Positions 1 through 6,445 of a stretch of DNA of 7,701 nucleotides are shown piece by piece (position 1 is the stretch's first letter; each line of letters starts with the position of its first letter). The stretch covers positions 1 through 7,701 of the forward strand of contig CAZQBV010000106.1 in assembly GCA_964592125.1 (NCBI GenBank). The letters are read 5' to 3'. A model generated the notes under the pieces. That model did not search any database. It had not been told where the DNA came from and saw only the letters and a list, made by a program, of their open reading frames with translations. The translations under genes and the position numbers were made by a program. This stretch comes from UBA5399 sp964592125. Lineage in GTDB: Bacteria > Bacillota > Clostridia > Christensenellales > Christensenellaceae.

Positions 1-87
1 CAGGTCTTTCTCTATCAAAATCTCAAAAACGTAAGTATTATCTTGTAGCTTGATGATTTTCTACGTCTGTGGCTCTTATTCTTCCAT
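1..87 (-). pseudogene. possible decayed 5' end of an unknown gene running off the left edge
   Basis: Read on the minus strand from an ATG at 87-85, the frame gives MEE, a TAA stop at 78-76, EPQT, a TAG stop at 63-61, and then 20 open codons to the window edge (KIIKLQDNTYVFEILIEKDL). The last stretch reads like normal protein with alternating hydrophobic residues. If real, the gene starts here with two nonsense codons. I do not recognise the product and see no convincing ribosome binding site. The open stretch is only 60 bases, so chance is a serious alternative. Confidence 0.2.
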
Positions 88-242
88 GTTTACTTTACAG
101 AGCCAATTATTCCTATTTCCTTATGCGTTTTAAAAACCAAAATGTCTTTACGGCTTTTTTTACAGCCAAAATTAAAAATTTTGATTTCCCCTTGCCTTGT
201 TTTGTATTTTTGCTATTCTTAGAGCAGTTAGCCCTTAATCTT

Positions 243-452
243 TTACTTTTTCAACTCCTTCAAGCAAAACACGCACACAAAATCTACGTCCCTGTATCGA
301 TTCCAAACATCTTCACTAGCAGGTCTCACCGTTCGGCCACATACTTTGCAGCAAAACGTATCACTATGATGATATCCAGAATCAGCTCCGCCTGTCACTT
401 GTTTTAATTCTTCATCCGGCAACGCAGCATTTCTCTTCTCTTCAGACATCAT
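243..452 (-). CDS. double-glycine leader peptide with CxxC...CxxC zinc-ribbon-like core (69 aa)
   Basis: This is a small secreted-peptide precursor. Residues 1-22 form a bacteriocin-type leader ending LPDEELKQVTGG, the double-glycine signature cut by C39 peptidase domains of ABC exporters. The predicted core is 47 residues with five cysteines. Four of them form CKVC and CVFC pairs about 20 residues apart, as in a zinc ribbon, with HH and D/E residues before them. The start at 452 is chosen because GGGAGG (461-466) lies 8 bases upstream; a second ATG follows directly at 449. The open frame continues upstream to an ATG at 512 that has no ribosome binding site. No transporter, modification enzyme or immunity gene is visible in the window. 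The leader class is firm; bacteriocin, signal or structural function is not established, and a zinc-ribbon core is unlike most class II bacteriocins. Confidence 0.75.
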   Translation of the reverse strand: MMSEEKRNAALPDEELKQVTGGADSGYHHSDTFCCKVCGRTVRPASEDVWNRYRDVDFVCVFCLKELKK

Positions 453-460
453 TTTTTTAT

Positions 461-466
461 CCTCCC
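461..466 (-). promoter_or_regulatory. ribosome binding site setting the start of the GG-leader peptide
   Basis: The minus strand reads GGGAGG followed by 8 A/T-rich bases and ATGATG. This spacing favours translation from 452 (or 449) and excludes the upstream in-frame ATG at 512. Confidence 0.7.
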
Positions 467-529
467 ATTTTAATTCTGTATCTACCACCATAATCATTCT
501 ATGTTGTATCACTTCTTACTAATTTCTTT

Positions 530-631
530 TCATTCTTCATCATAATTGGAACCATCACTATCGAATGCATGGGATGTCTCATGTCCTAAGATAAAGCTTA
601 CCATACCTCTACTAAGTTTATTTTTTATCAC
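530..631 (-). pseudogene. remnant of an M13 metallopeptidase carrying the zinc-site motif
   Basis: A 33-codon frame (GTG at 631, TGA at 532-530) encodes GHETSHAFDSDGSNYDEE near its end. The intact M13 protein in this window has GHEISHAFDMDGSRFDAD at its catalytic site, 12 of 18 residues identical. HExxH is at residues 17-21, preceded by a hydrophobic stretch as in the family. Nothing like the rest of the 700-residue enzyme, including the ExxxD zinc ligand, is found around it, so it cannot be an active protease. AGGAG at 643-639 lies 7 bases before the GTG, so a 33-aa peptide could in principle be translated. The simplest reading is a leftover of a second, decayed M13 gene in the same orientation. 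The rest of the gap between the lipoprotein and the GG-leader peptide holds no other recognisable gene. Confidence 0.65.
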
Positions 632-712
632 TTATATTCTCCTGTCTTTACACTGTTCTTCCATACTGGATTTTGCTATTCAATTTCAGCAGCCTAAGAT
701 AGCGCTTCCACC

Positions 713-1264
713 TCAACCCGCAGGTATCAGAATATCTGTTATTCTTGCCAATTTTGCTTCCGTTGCACCTGTATCCATTGAAACAGAATAAGATACATTG
801 CTAGGTAAATCAAACCATTGTGAAACACCCTCTTTTCCCTCGTTAAAACGAATGGTAAACTGATAATCTTCTCCTTCTCTTACCATGTCCTTGGTTGTTT
901 CAAACTCAACATACATGCCTGAAATATCTTCTAGCTCTTTTGTTTTTTTGACGCGCTGGGTGTACTTGTCATTTTCGAATTGAAAATTAACCTGCCCTAC
1001 CTCAGCACCAGTTATAAAAGAGTATTCTAATTCTGTTGCTTCTTCTGGCAAAAGAATGGTTACATTACCGCCCAACTTCTCCAAAAGCTCGTCTTTTGTA
1101 TTTAACTCAACAATTGGGTTGGGCATGCCTTCCGCTGTTTGTTGGGCAGTTCCGGATTCTTGTGTTGTTGCTTCCTGTGATTTTTTAGGGTTGGATGAAC
1201 ATGCCAAAAGACCTACTGTACATAGCACCACCAAAATAATTGACATCAATTTTTTCATTTTCAT
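713..1264 (-). CDS. small secreted lipoprotein, hypothetical Clostridia family (183 aa)
   Basis: The N-terminus is a type II signal peptide: MKMKK, a hydrophobic stretch, and lipobox GLLAC with Cys22 as the lipidated residue. A short Ser/Thr/Gln/Glu-rich linker follows, then a domain of about 135 residues beginning NPIVELNTKDELLEKLGG and containing a DISG motif. From memory this pattern matches a widespread family of Lachnospiraceae lipoproteins and secreted proteins of unknown function (NPxxE...DE...DISG...); I cannot name a Pfam entry with certainty. It lies 37 bases after the M13 peptidase on the same strand with its own AGGAGG, so the two are probably cotranscribed. Its signal peptide is paralogous to that of the M13 protein. 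The start may instead be the ATG at 1258 (MKKLMSII...), which matches the M13 start exactly. A partner or substrate-binding role beside the protease is inference. Confidence 0.85.
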   Translation of the reverse strand: MKMKKLMSIILVVLCTVGLLACSSNPKKSQEATTQESGTAQQTAEGMPNPIVELNTKDELLEKLGGNVTILLPEEATELEYSFITGAEVGQVNFQFENDKYTQRVKKTKELEDISGMYVEFETTKDMVREGEDYQFTIRFNEGKEGVSQWFDLPSNVSYSVSMDTGATEAKLARITDILIPAG

Positions 1265-1268
1265 TTAT

Positions 1269-1274
1269 CCTCCT
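1269..1274 (-). promoter_or_regulatory. AGGAGG ribosome binding site of the small lipoprotein
   Basis: A perfect AGGAGG lies 4 bases before the ATG at 1264 and 10 bases before the ATG at 1258. Neither spacing is ideal, so either start could be used; the second gives the same MKKLMS start as the upstream peptidase. Confidence 0.6.
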
Positions 1275-1302
1275 AGTATCATTAATATTTATGCAATATG
1301 CT

Positions 1303-3438
1303 TTACCAGATGTAAAATCGATCCTCTGGTAGCAAATACATTTCATCTCCTTCTTGCACCTTGTAAACATTGTAAAACTGGTCTATCAACATCATTTGCC
1401 TGTTTACCCGGTATATGCCCGGGGCATGCACGTCTTCAATCAGGCGTTGTTGCGCATCCTTTTCTATTGACTTGCTCGCCCACAATTTTGCCCACGCCTC
1501 AAAAAACTCTTCATAGTTGACCTGAATATCTGTTGAATGCTCCAATACCTCCAGCGCCACACTCAACCCACCCGCATCGGCCGTGTTTTCCGAAACAGTC
1601 AATTCTCCGTCTACTTCACCGCCAAAGAAGGGCAACCCGTCAAAAAAATCTATCATTTTTTGGGTGCGTATTTCAAACTTTTGCTCATCACTTTCCGTCC
1701 ACCAATTCACCATATTTCCATCAGCATCAAAGCGCGAACCGTCCATGTCAAAAGCATGAGAAATTTCATGCCCAATCACAGCTCCTATTGCACCGTAATT
1801 ATAACTATCGGAATAAGACCTGTTGTAATAAGGATCGTTTAATATAGCTGAATTGATGACAATAGAATTGATTTGCGGCACATACGCTGCGTTCACTTCA
1901 AACGATTTTATGCTGTTAAAATCAAAACGTTCCGTATCTTCGTTTGTTTTATTTAACTTTTCAAACATCGCCTGATAGGAATTTTTTTGTATGTCCAATT
2001 CACACTCCAATAAAGTTCCACTTTCTTCGACTGATTTGATTTGCAGTTTCTCCGATTCTGGACTTATCTTGCTTTGATTTCCAATAAACAACTTCATTTT
2101 GTCTAGTTTTTCAATCGCTTTGTCTCGTGTAGCATCTTCTAACCAATCATTTTGCTTCATACGATCCTTGTATTCCGCAATCATTCCATCAAACATTTCC
2201 GTAATATCTTGTTTTGTGTCAGCAGATAGATACTTATCTGAATAGTATTTGCTGAGTTCCGGAGCAAAGCGTTCCTTCAAATAAGCAAAGCAATAATCCT
2301 TAGTATATTCAGCAAAATCCTCTTTTCCACCCTCCGCGTCTGCCGAACTGTCATTTGTTCCATTGTCATCTAGCGTAGCATAACGGGCATGAAACAGCTC
2401 TTCGGATAGAACAGGCGCATTCGCCAAAAGGCATCCCGCCTTAATCCAGTTCTTCATCATTGGCAGGTTTTCTTCATTTACGACACTGTCAATGTTTTTA
2501 TAGTATTCGAAGTTCATCACTTTTATTTCTTTAGGCTCACTCCCTAGTAGGCTGTTAATCAAATAAGTAAAATCAACGTTTTTGCTGTAAGAAGCAAGTT
2601 CTTTGAACGGAATATAACTATCCGCGCTATAAGCACTTTGCTTGTTTTGCAGCGGTGTTTGCATATAGCCCGAAATGATTCGGTCAAACGCAAGCGAGTC
2701 ATCAGCCATTTTCTGTGCATCTATTTCACTCATTCCCGCTGTCATTGCGACTGTCTTTATTTGATGACCTATCAATTCCAAGTCTTTCTTCCCTGCCTGA
2801 TTCCCATCTTCATACCCTTGTGCATTGCTTAGATAGTTGGATGGAGCACCCATTATCAGAATATTTCGCTTTGGATATACCGGATCTTCAATCACTACCG
2901 TAGCAAAAGGATAATTTGCTTTCCAATACAATAAATCTGCATATATTTTATTGAAATCTTCCAATGTCTCTGCCGCATCTATTTGATCTAAATATGGTTG
3001 AAGCGGTGTAATTCCCTCTCTATTTCGTTTTTCAATATCTGTATACAACAGGTAATAGTCCACAGCTTTTGAAAGATATTCCGTATCTTGTGTTACACCA
3101 TTTTTAACTATTGCCTCAAAGTCTTCTTGTAGTTGTTTATCAATCTGTTCTTGCAGCTTTGTCGCACGCATCACGCGCGGCTCTTCTTCAGTTGCTTCCA
3201 CTTGATTCAGCCAGTCAACATTGATATATTCATAATAATCATCTTGAATCCGTATACTTTTTGTATTTTCAGGAATTTGTGATACTAAAACAGATGGGGT
3301 TAGTACGTCTTCTGTTGCTTCATCTGCTTGATTATACAATGGAGTTGCCGTTTCCTGCGCTTGTTGTCTGTTGACGGTGCATGCCACAAGTCCCAATGCA
3401 CAAATCACTGCTAATAACATTGACATCAATTTTTTCAT
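1303..3438 (-). CDS. M13 family (neprilysin/PepO-like) zinc metalloendopeptidase, lipoprotein (711 aa)
   Basis: A full-length member of peptidase family M13, which cleaves peptides on the outer face of the membrane. The signal peptide has lipobox LVAC with Cys20 as lipid anchor. The M13 N-terminal domain begins near the DDYYEYINVDWLN motif (about 65-78) and the catalytic domain covers roughly the last 200 residues. Visible active-site elements are the substrate-binding NAAY (516-519, usually NAYY/NAFY), HEISH (557-561, zinc ligands and catalytic Glu), ENTAD (617-621, third zinc ligand Glu617 and Asp621), and His671/Arg677 in VHAPGIYRVN. The latter two are spaced like neprilysin His711/Arg717. 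It ends in the family-typical aromatic IW. All key residues are present, so it should be active. An AGAGGG site lies about 9 bases before the ATG. The downstream lipoprotein follows after 37 bases, suggesting an operon. Family is firm; the natural substrate is unknown. Confidence 0.95.
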   Translation of the reverse strand: MKKLMSMLLAVICALGLVACTVNRQQAQETATPLYNQADEATEDVLTPSVLVSQIPENTKSIRIQDDYYEYINVDWLNQVEATEEEPRVMRATKLQEQIDKQLQEDFEAIVKNGVTQDTEYLSKAVDYYLLYTDIEKRNREGITPLQPYLDQIDAAETLEDFNKIYADLLYWKANYPFATVVIEDPVYPKRNILIMGAPSNYLSNAQGYEDGNQAGKKDLELIGHQIKTVAMTAGMSEIDAQKMADDSLAFDRIISGYMQTPLQNKQSAYSADSYIPFKELASYSKNVDFTYLINSLLGSEPKEIKVMNFEYYKNIDSVVNEENLPMMKNWIKAGCLLANAPVLSEELFHARYATLDDNGTNDSSADAEGGKEDFAEYTKDYCFAYLKERFAPELSKYYSDKYLSADTKQDITEMFDGMIAEYKDRMKQNDWLEDATRDKAIEKLDKMKLFIGNQSKISPESEKLQIKSVEESGTLLECELDIQKNSYQAMFEKLNKTNEDTERFDFNSIKSFEVNAAYVPQINSIVINSAILNDPYYNRSYSDSYNYGAIGAVIGHEISHAFDMDGSRFDADGNMVNWWTESDEQKFEIRTQKMIDFFDGLPFFGGEVDGELTVSENTADAGGLSVALEVLEHSTDIQVNYEEFFEAWAKLWASKSIEKDAQQRLIEDVHAPGIYRVNRQMMLIDQFYNVYKVQEGDEMYLLPEDRFYIW

Positions 3439-3473
3439 TTCATTTTGCCCTCTTTATTCTCTTCATATCGCAG

Positions 3474-3500
3474 ATTATCGTCTGATACCGTAGCTTTCAA
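3474..3500 (-). promoter_or_regulatory. candidate sigma-A promoter of the M13 peptidase-lipoprotein operon
   Basis: On the minus strand TTGAAA (3500-3495) is followed after 15 bases by GATAAT (3479-3474), about 36 bases before the M13 start codon. The -35 and -10 matches are good but the spacer is short. A TAATCT two bases further gives a 17-base spacer with a poorer -10. The remaining stretch between this site and the decayed region at 3664 holds no gene I can support. Confidence 0.3.
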
Positions 3501-3663
3501 TTGATTGTGCGCTATGTCATATTTTATTGGTTTCATTACACATTGGAGCTGTCATTTTTACCTTTTCTGTGTTACTCTAATAACTTTATACGCTTGCATA
3601 AAAAAAGTATCTCACAATTTTTATTAAATAGGAACCAGCCTTCCCTCTTACGCCACAAGATAT

Positions 3664-4144
3664 TCATAGGGACAATATAAAAACGATTATTGTGTACTGA
3701 ACCATACAATCCAGCGTGTCATCATACTCTGTAAGGCAATTTGATATGTTTTGCAAAGTATCAAACGCTTCTTTTAGCCTCGCATCTTCGTTTTCAGCAA
3801 CCGCATCCCGCATCTGTTGTTCCTCCATCAGTGTAATTCACCGGCTCCAGTTGCAAAAAATCCTTTTTTAAAGCCATCTCCTTATCCTTCAACGGAGCAT
3901 TGCTGCTTATGAGTTCATCCAGAATTAGCTTCAAATCTTTTTTCGTTGATGCAGAGTATTCATTTCCGTGTTGTTCTTACCGAATGCCTCTCTTGTGGCC
4001 TATTTTGCAATTTCGATGAAAACATTCTTGTGCTCAAGATACTTTTAAATAGGGCAAAGCGCGTTTGAAATCAGTATTAGTCATGCTATCCTTGCAGATT
4101 GGGGCTGTTGCTACGCAACACAAAAACGGACACAATCCCAACAT
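3664..4144 (-). pseudogene. decayed unknown gene, three frameshifts and one stop
   Basis: No intact frame exists, but four consecutive minus-strand segments read as protein and can be joined. The first is 4144-4037, containing MTNTDFKRALPYLK. The second starts near 4038 with LEHKNVFIEIAK, then a TAG at 4002-4000, then ATREAFGKNNTEMNTL. The third starts near 3937 with DLKLILDELISSNAPLKDK and ends at EPVNYT. The fourth runs 3828-3664 with MEEQQMRDAVAENEDARLKE and EYDDTL, to a TGA at 3666. The joins are one-base changes: one extra T near 4037-4039, one A missing from a run of six at about 3938-3943, and a third near 3830. The charged, helical C-terminal half is coiled-coil-like. The EYDDTL...hydrophobic ending faintly resembles the C-terminus of large serine recombinases, but I do not recognise the protein with confidence. 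Confidence 0.5.
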
Positions 4145-6411
4145 CTTTTTTCATTTGGAATTTGTATGAATTGTAATGCAAACAGCAACACCCGCCACAG
4201 GCTTGTGTGGCGGGTGTTGTTTCTATCTAGTCTCTGGTTTCTATTCTCTATTTCACTGTTAGAATCACATTGGCTTTCACTTTTCCATCGGCATACACTA
4301 AAATCATGCTTTTGCCGGGTTTCAGCCCCACCACGCGCCCTGTGCTGTCCACAGAAATCACGTTTGCTTGGCTGCTTTGGTAGGTAAGCACCGCATTGGT
4401 ACCCCACTGGCCGCTTTGGTTGATGCGCGCACGCACGCGCCCGGCCTGCCCCACTGCCAGCTGCTGCCCCGCGGGGGATTGGTAAATTTTCACGCTGCTG
4501 CTGGGCACTGCCTTGGGCTTCACCCACACGCGATTGCCCCCAGCGCACGCCCAGCACGTCCACCGTTACGGCTACTTTTGCGGTTGCTTTTTTGCTGGGG
4601 TCAAAGGTGGAGGTTGCCGTTACGATCAGTTCGGTTTTTTCCTCGCCTGTGCCTACCGTTAGCTTGCCCTTGCTATCTATGGTGGAGGCCGTGCCGTCCA
4701 CACTCCATGTTACCGCTGCATCTGCGCCGCCCACTGCCATTACATCCGCGGTAAACTGCTGTGTTTTGCCTTTCGCCACCGTTGGCGTTGCGGGCGAAAC
4801 GCTTAGGCCTGTGATGGCGGGGAGGATGCTGGGCGTTTCCTGCACCGTTAGCGTTGCCGCATTGGATGCCACATCCGCTTGCACAGTGTTTGTGGCTCGG
4901 CAGCGATATTGGTTCCCGCTCTGCGAGGTTTGCACATTGCTTACAGTTAAAGTGGCGCTGGTTTCACTGGGAATATTGCTCCAACTGCCACCATTATCGG
5001 TGCTAAGCTGCCACTGCAAAGTGGGGGCAGGGCTGCCGCTGGCAGCTACGGTAAAGCTGGCATTTTCTCCTGCGTTTTTTGTTAAACTGCTGGGCTGTGT
5101 GGTAAAGGCTGGCGCGGCCGCCACAAGCTTAGGTGTAGAAACAAAATCTGTTTTGTTGTCTCCATTGTGCTGTTCTACAAATACACTCACGGTATCACCT
5201 GCCGCTGCATTAAAGCCTGATGCACCTAAGTTAATGGTAACCGTGCCGCTTTCGTCTCCAGCGCTGGAAATATCTTTCAAATTGTAATAATAGGTGGCTT
5301 CGCCAGAGGAATTTTTTACCACCGCTGAAACGCTGCGGGTTTCACCGATTGCATAGCTTGCACCGCTATAGCTCACTGTTAAAACATTGCTATTGTTTGC
5401 GGTGGTGGTGGCGGTAAAACCTGTTGCCATCGTATCATCAATCATCGTAAATTTATAAATTTGCGCCAGCGCTATCGCGCCGGAAGATTTGCCGCCTGCG
5501 GCGGCAGATGTGAAGAGAACAGAGGACAGATCTAAATAGAAAGCGGGACGAATGGCAGAGCTGATGCTCACGAGGGGACCGACCGGATTGACGAGCCCAG
5601 TAGGGATGACGACCGCCGCAGAGCTATCGCCGTTGCCCGGAGAGCGCAGCCGCCAATAGTCGCCGAAAACCCTGTTATATAAGGGAAGTAAGTTTGCTTC
5701 CCGCACACTCAAGGGCCAGAATAGGGTGTCTGACACAGCACTACCCGCCACATTGTCGGTGCCATCGTTGTATGCTGCTCCTCCTCCAATATTTCGGGCT
5801 ACAATAGAAGCCTGCTCCCCTGTTGAAAGTTCATCAGCCGCAGTGTCCATCTTCGTTTTTAGTTTGCTGCCGCTGTACTGGTTATTTGAACCAAAGTTTG
5901 TAATCCCATAGCTGTCTTTAGCAAGCAAAGTCAATCCACCACTAGGGGCTTGTATGCCGGAACCCTCGTCCCCAACGACAAACCATTGCTTGCCCCCAAA
6001 GCCTACAAAAGACGGCTCCAAAATCCTTATGCTAAACTCCACTGGTGCGGATAGCTGACCACTGTCATTCTCGACCGTTAGTGTAAACATGTAGATTCCA
6101 GATGTTGCAAAAGTTCCTGTTATGGAATTGGCATCACTACTCATTCCTGAATTCGTATACTTAAGCCCTATTCCACCGGGCAGGGTAGAGCTACTTATAT
6201 ACCACTTATTCCCTCTTATCATCTCACTGGCAGTAATACCTTCACTCAAATACGCAAGTCCCGCCATGCCATCGGCCAAGGAACCGCCCGGGGTGGTAAT
6301 CACCGGCACAGTGCTATCCACCCGTGTTACCGTTATATGGTAATACAGTTCGGTAACTCCGTCCTCGGCGGTCACTTTCGCATACAGATGGTTATTGTTT
6401 CCATCCATCAA
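4111..6411 (-). CDS. middle fragment of the surface protein: He_PIG, DUF6273, Ig-like and BIG2 domains
   Basis: This frame is open from just after a TAG at the AGCT duplication down to 4111. Its first usable codon is a TTG at 6411 with no SD, so independent translation is unlikely. It contains the He_PIG-like domain. The DUF6273-type domain is marked by DYWRLRSPGNGD and IRPAFYLDLSSVLF. The domain after it has the VFVEQHNGDNKTDF signature usual after DUF6273. The Ig-like domain has LQWQLSTDNGGSW and QYRCRATN, with only one of the usual two cysteines. The BIG2 domain contains VTWSVDGTAS. Beyond 4540 the frame is wrong: the last about 140 residues, rich in Arg/Gln and running through the terminator hairpin, are out-of-frame readthrough and should not be taken as a real domain. 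Confidence 0.7.
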   Translation of the reverse strand: MMDGNNNHLYAKVTAEDGVTELYYHITVTRVDSTVPVITTPGGSLADGMAGLAYLSEGITASEMIRGNKWYISSSTLPGGIGLKYTNSGMSSDANSITGTFATSGIYMFTLTVENDSGQLSAPVEFSIRILEPSFVGFGGKQWFVVGDEGSGIQAPSGGLTLLAKDSYGITNFGSNNQYSGSKLKTKMDTAADELSTGEQASIVARNIGGGAAYNDGTDNVAGSAVSDTLFWPLSVREANLLPLYNRVFGDYWRLRSPGNGDSSAAVVIPTGLVNPVGPLVSISSAIRPAFYLDLSSVLFTSAAAGGKSSGAIALAQIYKFTMIDDTMATGFTATTTANNSNVLTVSYSGASYAIGETRSVSAVVKNSSGEATYYYNLKDISSAGDESGTVTINLGASGFNAAAGDTVSVFVEQHNGDNKTDFVSTPKLVAAAPAFTTQPSSLTKNAGENASFTVAASGSPAPTLQWQLSTDNGGSWSNIPSETSATLTVSNVQTSQSGNQYRCRATNTVQADVASNAATLTVQETPSILPAITGLSVSPATPTVAKGKTQQFTADVMAVGGADAAVTWSVDGTASTIDSKGKLTVGTGEEKTELIVTATSTFDPSKKATAKVAVTVDVLGVRWGQSRVGEAQGSAQQQRENLPIPRGAAAGSGAGRARACAHQPKRPVGYQCGAYLPKQPSKRDFCGQHRARGGAETRQKHDFSVCRWKSESQCDSNSEIENRNQRLDRNNTRHTSLWRVLLFALQFIQIPNEKRCWDCVRFCVA
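4183..4222 (-). terminator. strong hairpin terminator after the surface protein gene
   Basis: A perfect 13-bp inverted repeat (AACACCCGCCACA at 4187-4199 against 4206-4218) with a 6-base loop extends by one more C-G pair and a G-T wobble. It begins about 30 bases beyond the stop codon at 4248-4250 of the restored frame. The T-run on the minus strand is short (TGTTTG), so termination efficiency is uncertain. Its position supports 4248, not 4111, as the true end of the gene. Confidence 0.7.
4248..4538 (-). CDS. C-terminal fragment of the surface protein: BIG2-like domain
   Basis: After the C5 run the correct frame continues here with NRVWVKPKAVPSSSVKIYQ and ends with ANVILTVK and a stop at 4250-4248. 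The core (GQQLAVGQAGRVRARI, then VISVDSTGRVVGLKPGKSMI, then VILTVK) is a typical bacterial Ig-like group 2 fold, in which a variable sentence is followed by 'D..GRV.GL.PG'. It has no ribosome binding site of its own and would not be made independently; the first possible start in the frame is a GTG at 4529. Confidence 0.75.
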   Translation of the reverse strand, partial: GNRVWVKPKAVPSSSVKIYQSPAGQQLAVGQAGRVRARINQSGQWGTNAVLTYQSSQANVISVDSTGRVVGLKPGKSMILVYADGKVKANVILTVK

Positions 6412-6445
6412 GGTGACACTGGCGGTACTAGTTGTAAAAGTGTTG

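Noticed and set aside
69..407. 112-codon plus-strand frame
   Set aside because: It lies antisense to the well-supported GG-leader peptide, has no SD, and its sequence has no domain-like features.
453..512. N-terminal extension MIQHRMIMVVDTELKWEDKK of the GG-leader peptide
   Set aside because: The SD at 461-466 lies inside it, and GG leaders of this class are normally about 20 residues; I also considered it a piece of the M13 relic but the match was too weak.
4592..5287. Long plus-strand frame of 231 codons opposite the surface protein
   Set aside because: It is a mirror of the Thr/Ala/Val-rich coding strand; the minus strand carries recognisable Ig-like and BIG2 domains, so this is a shadow.
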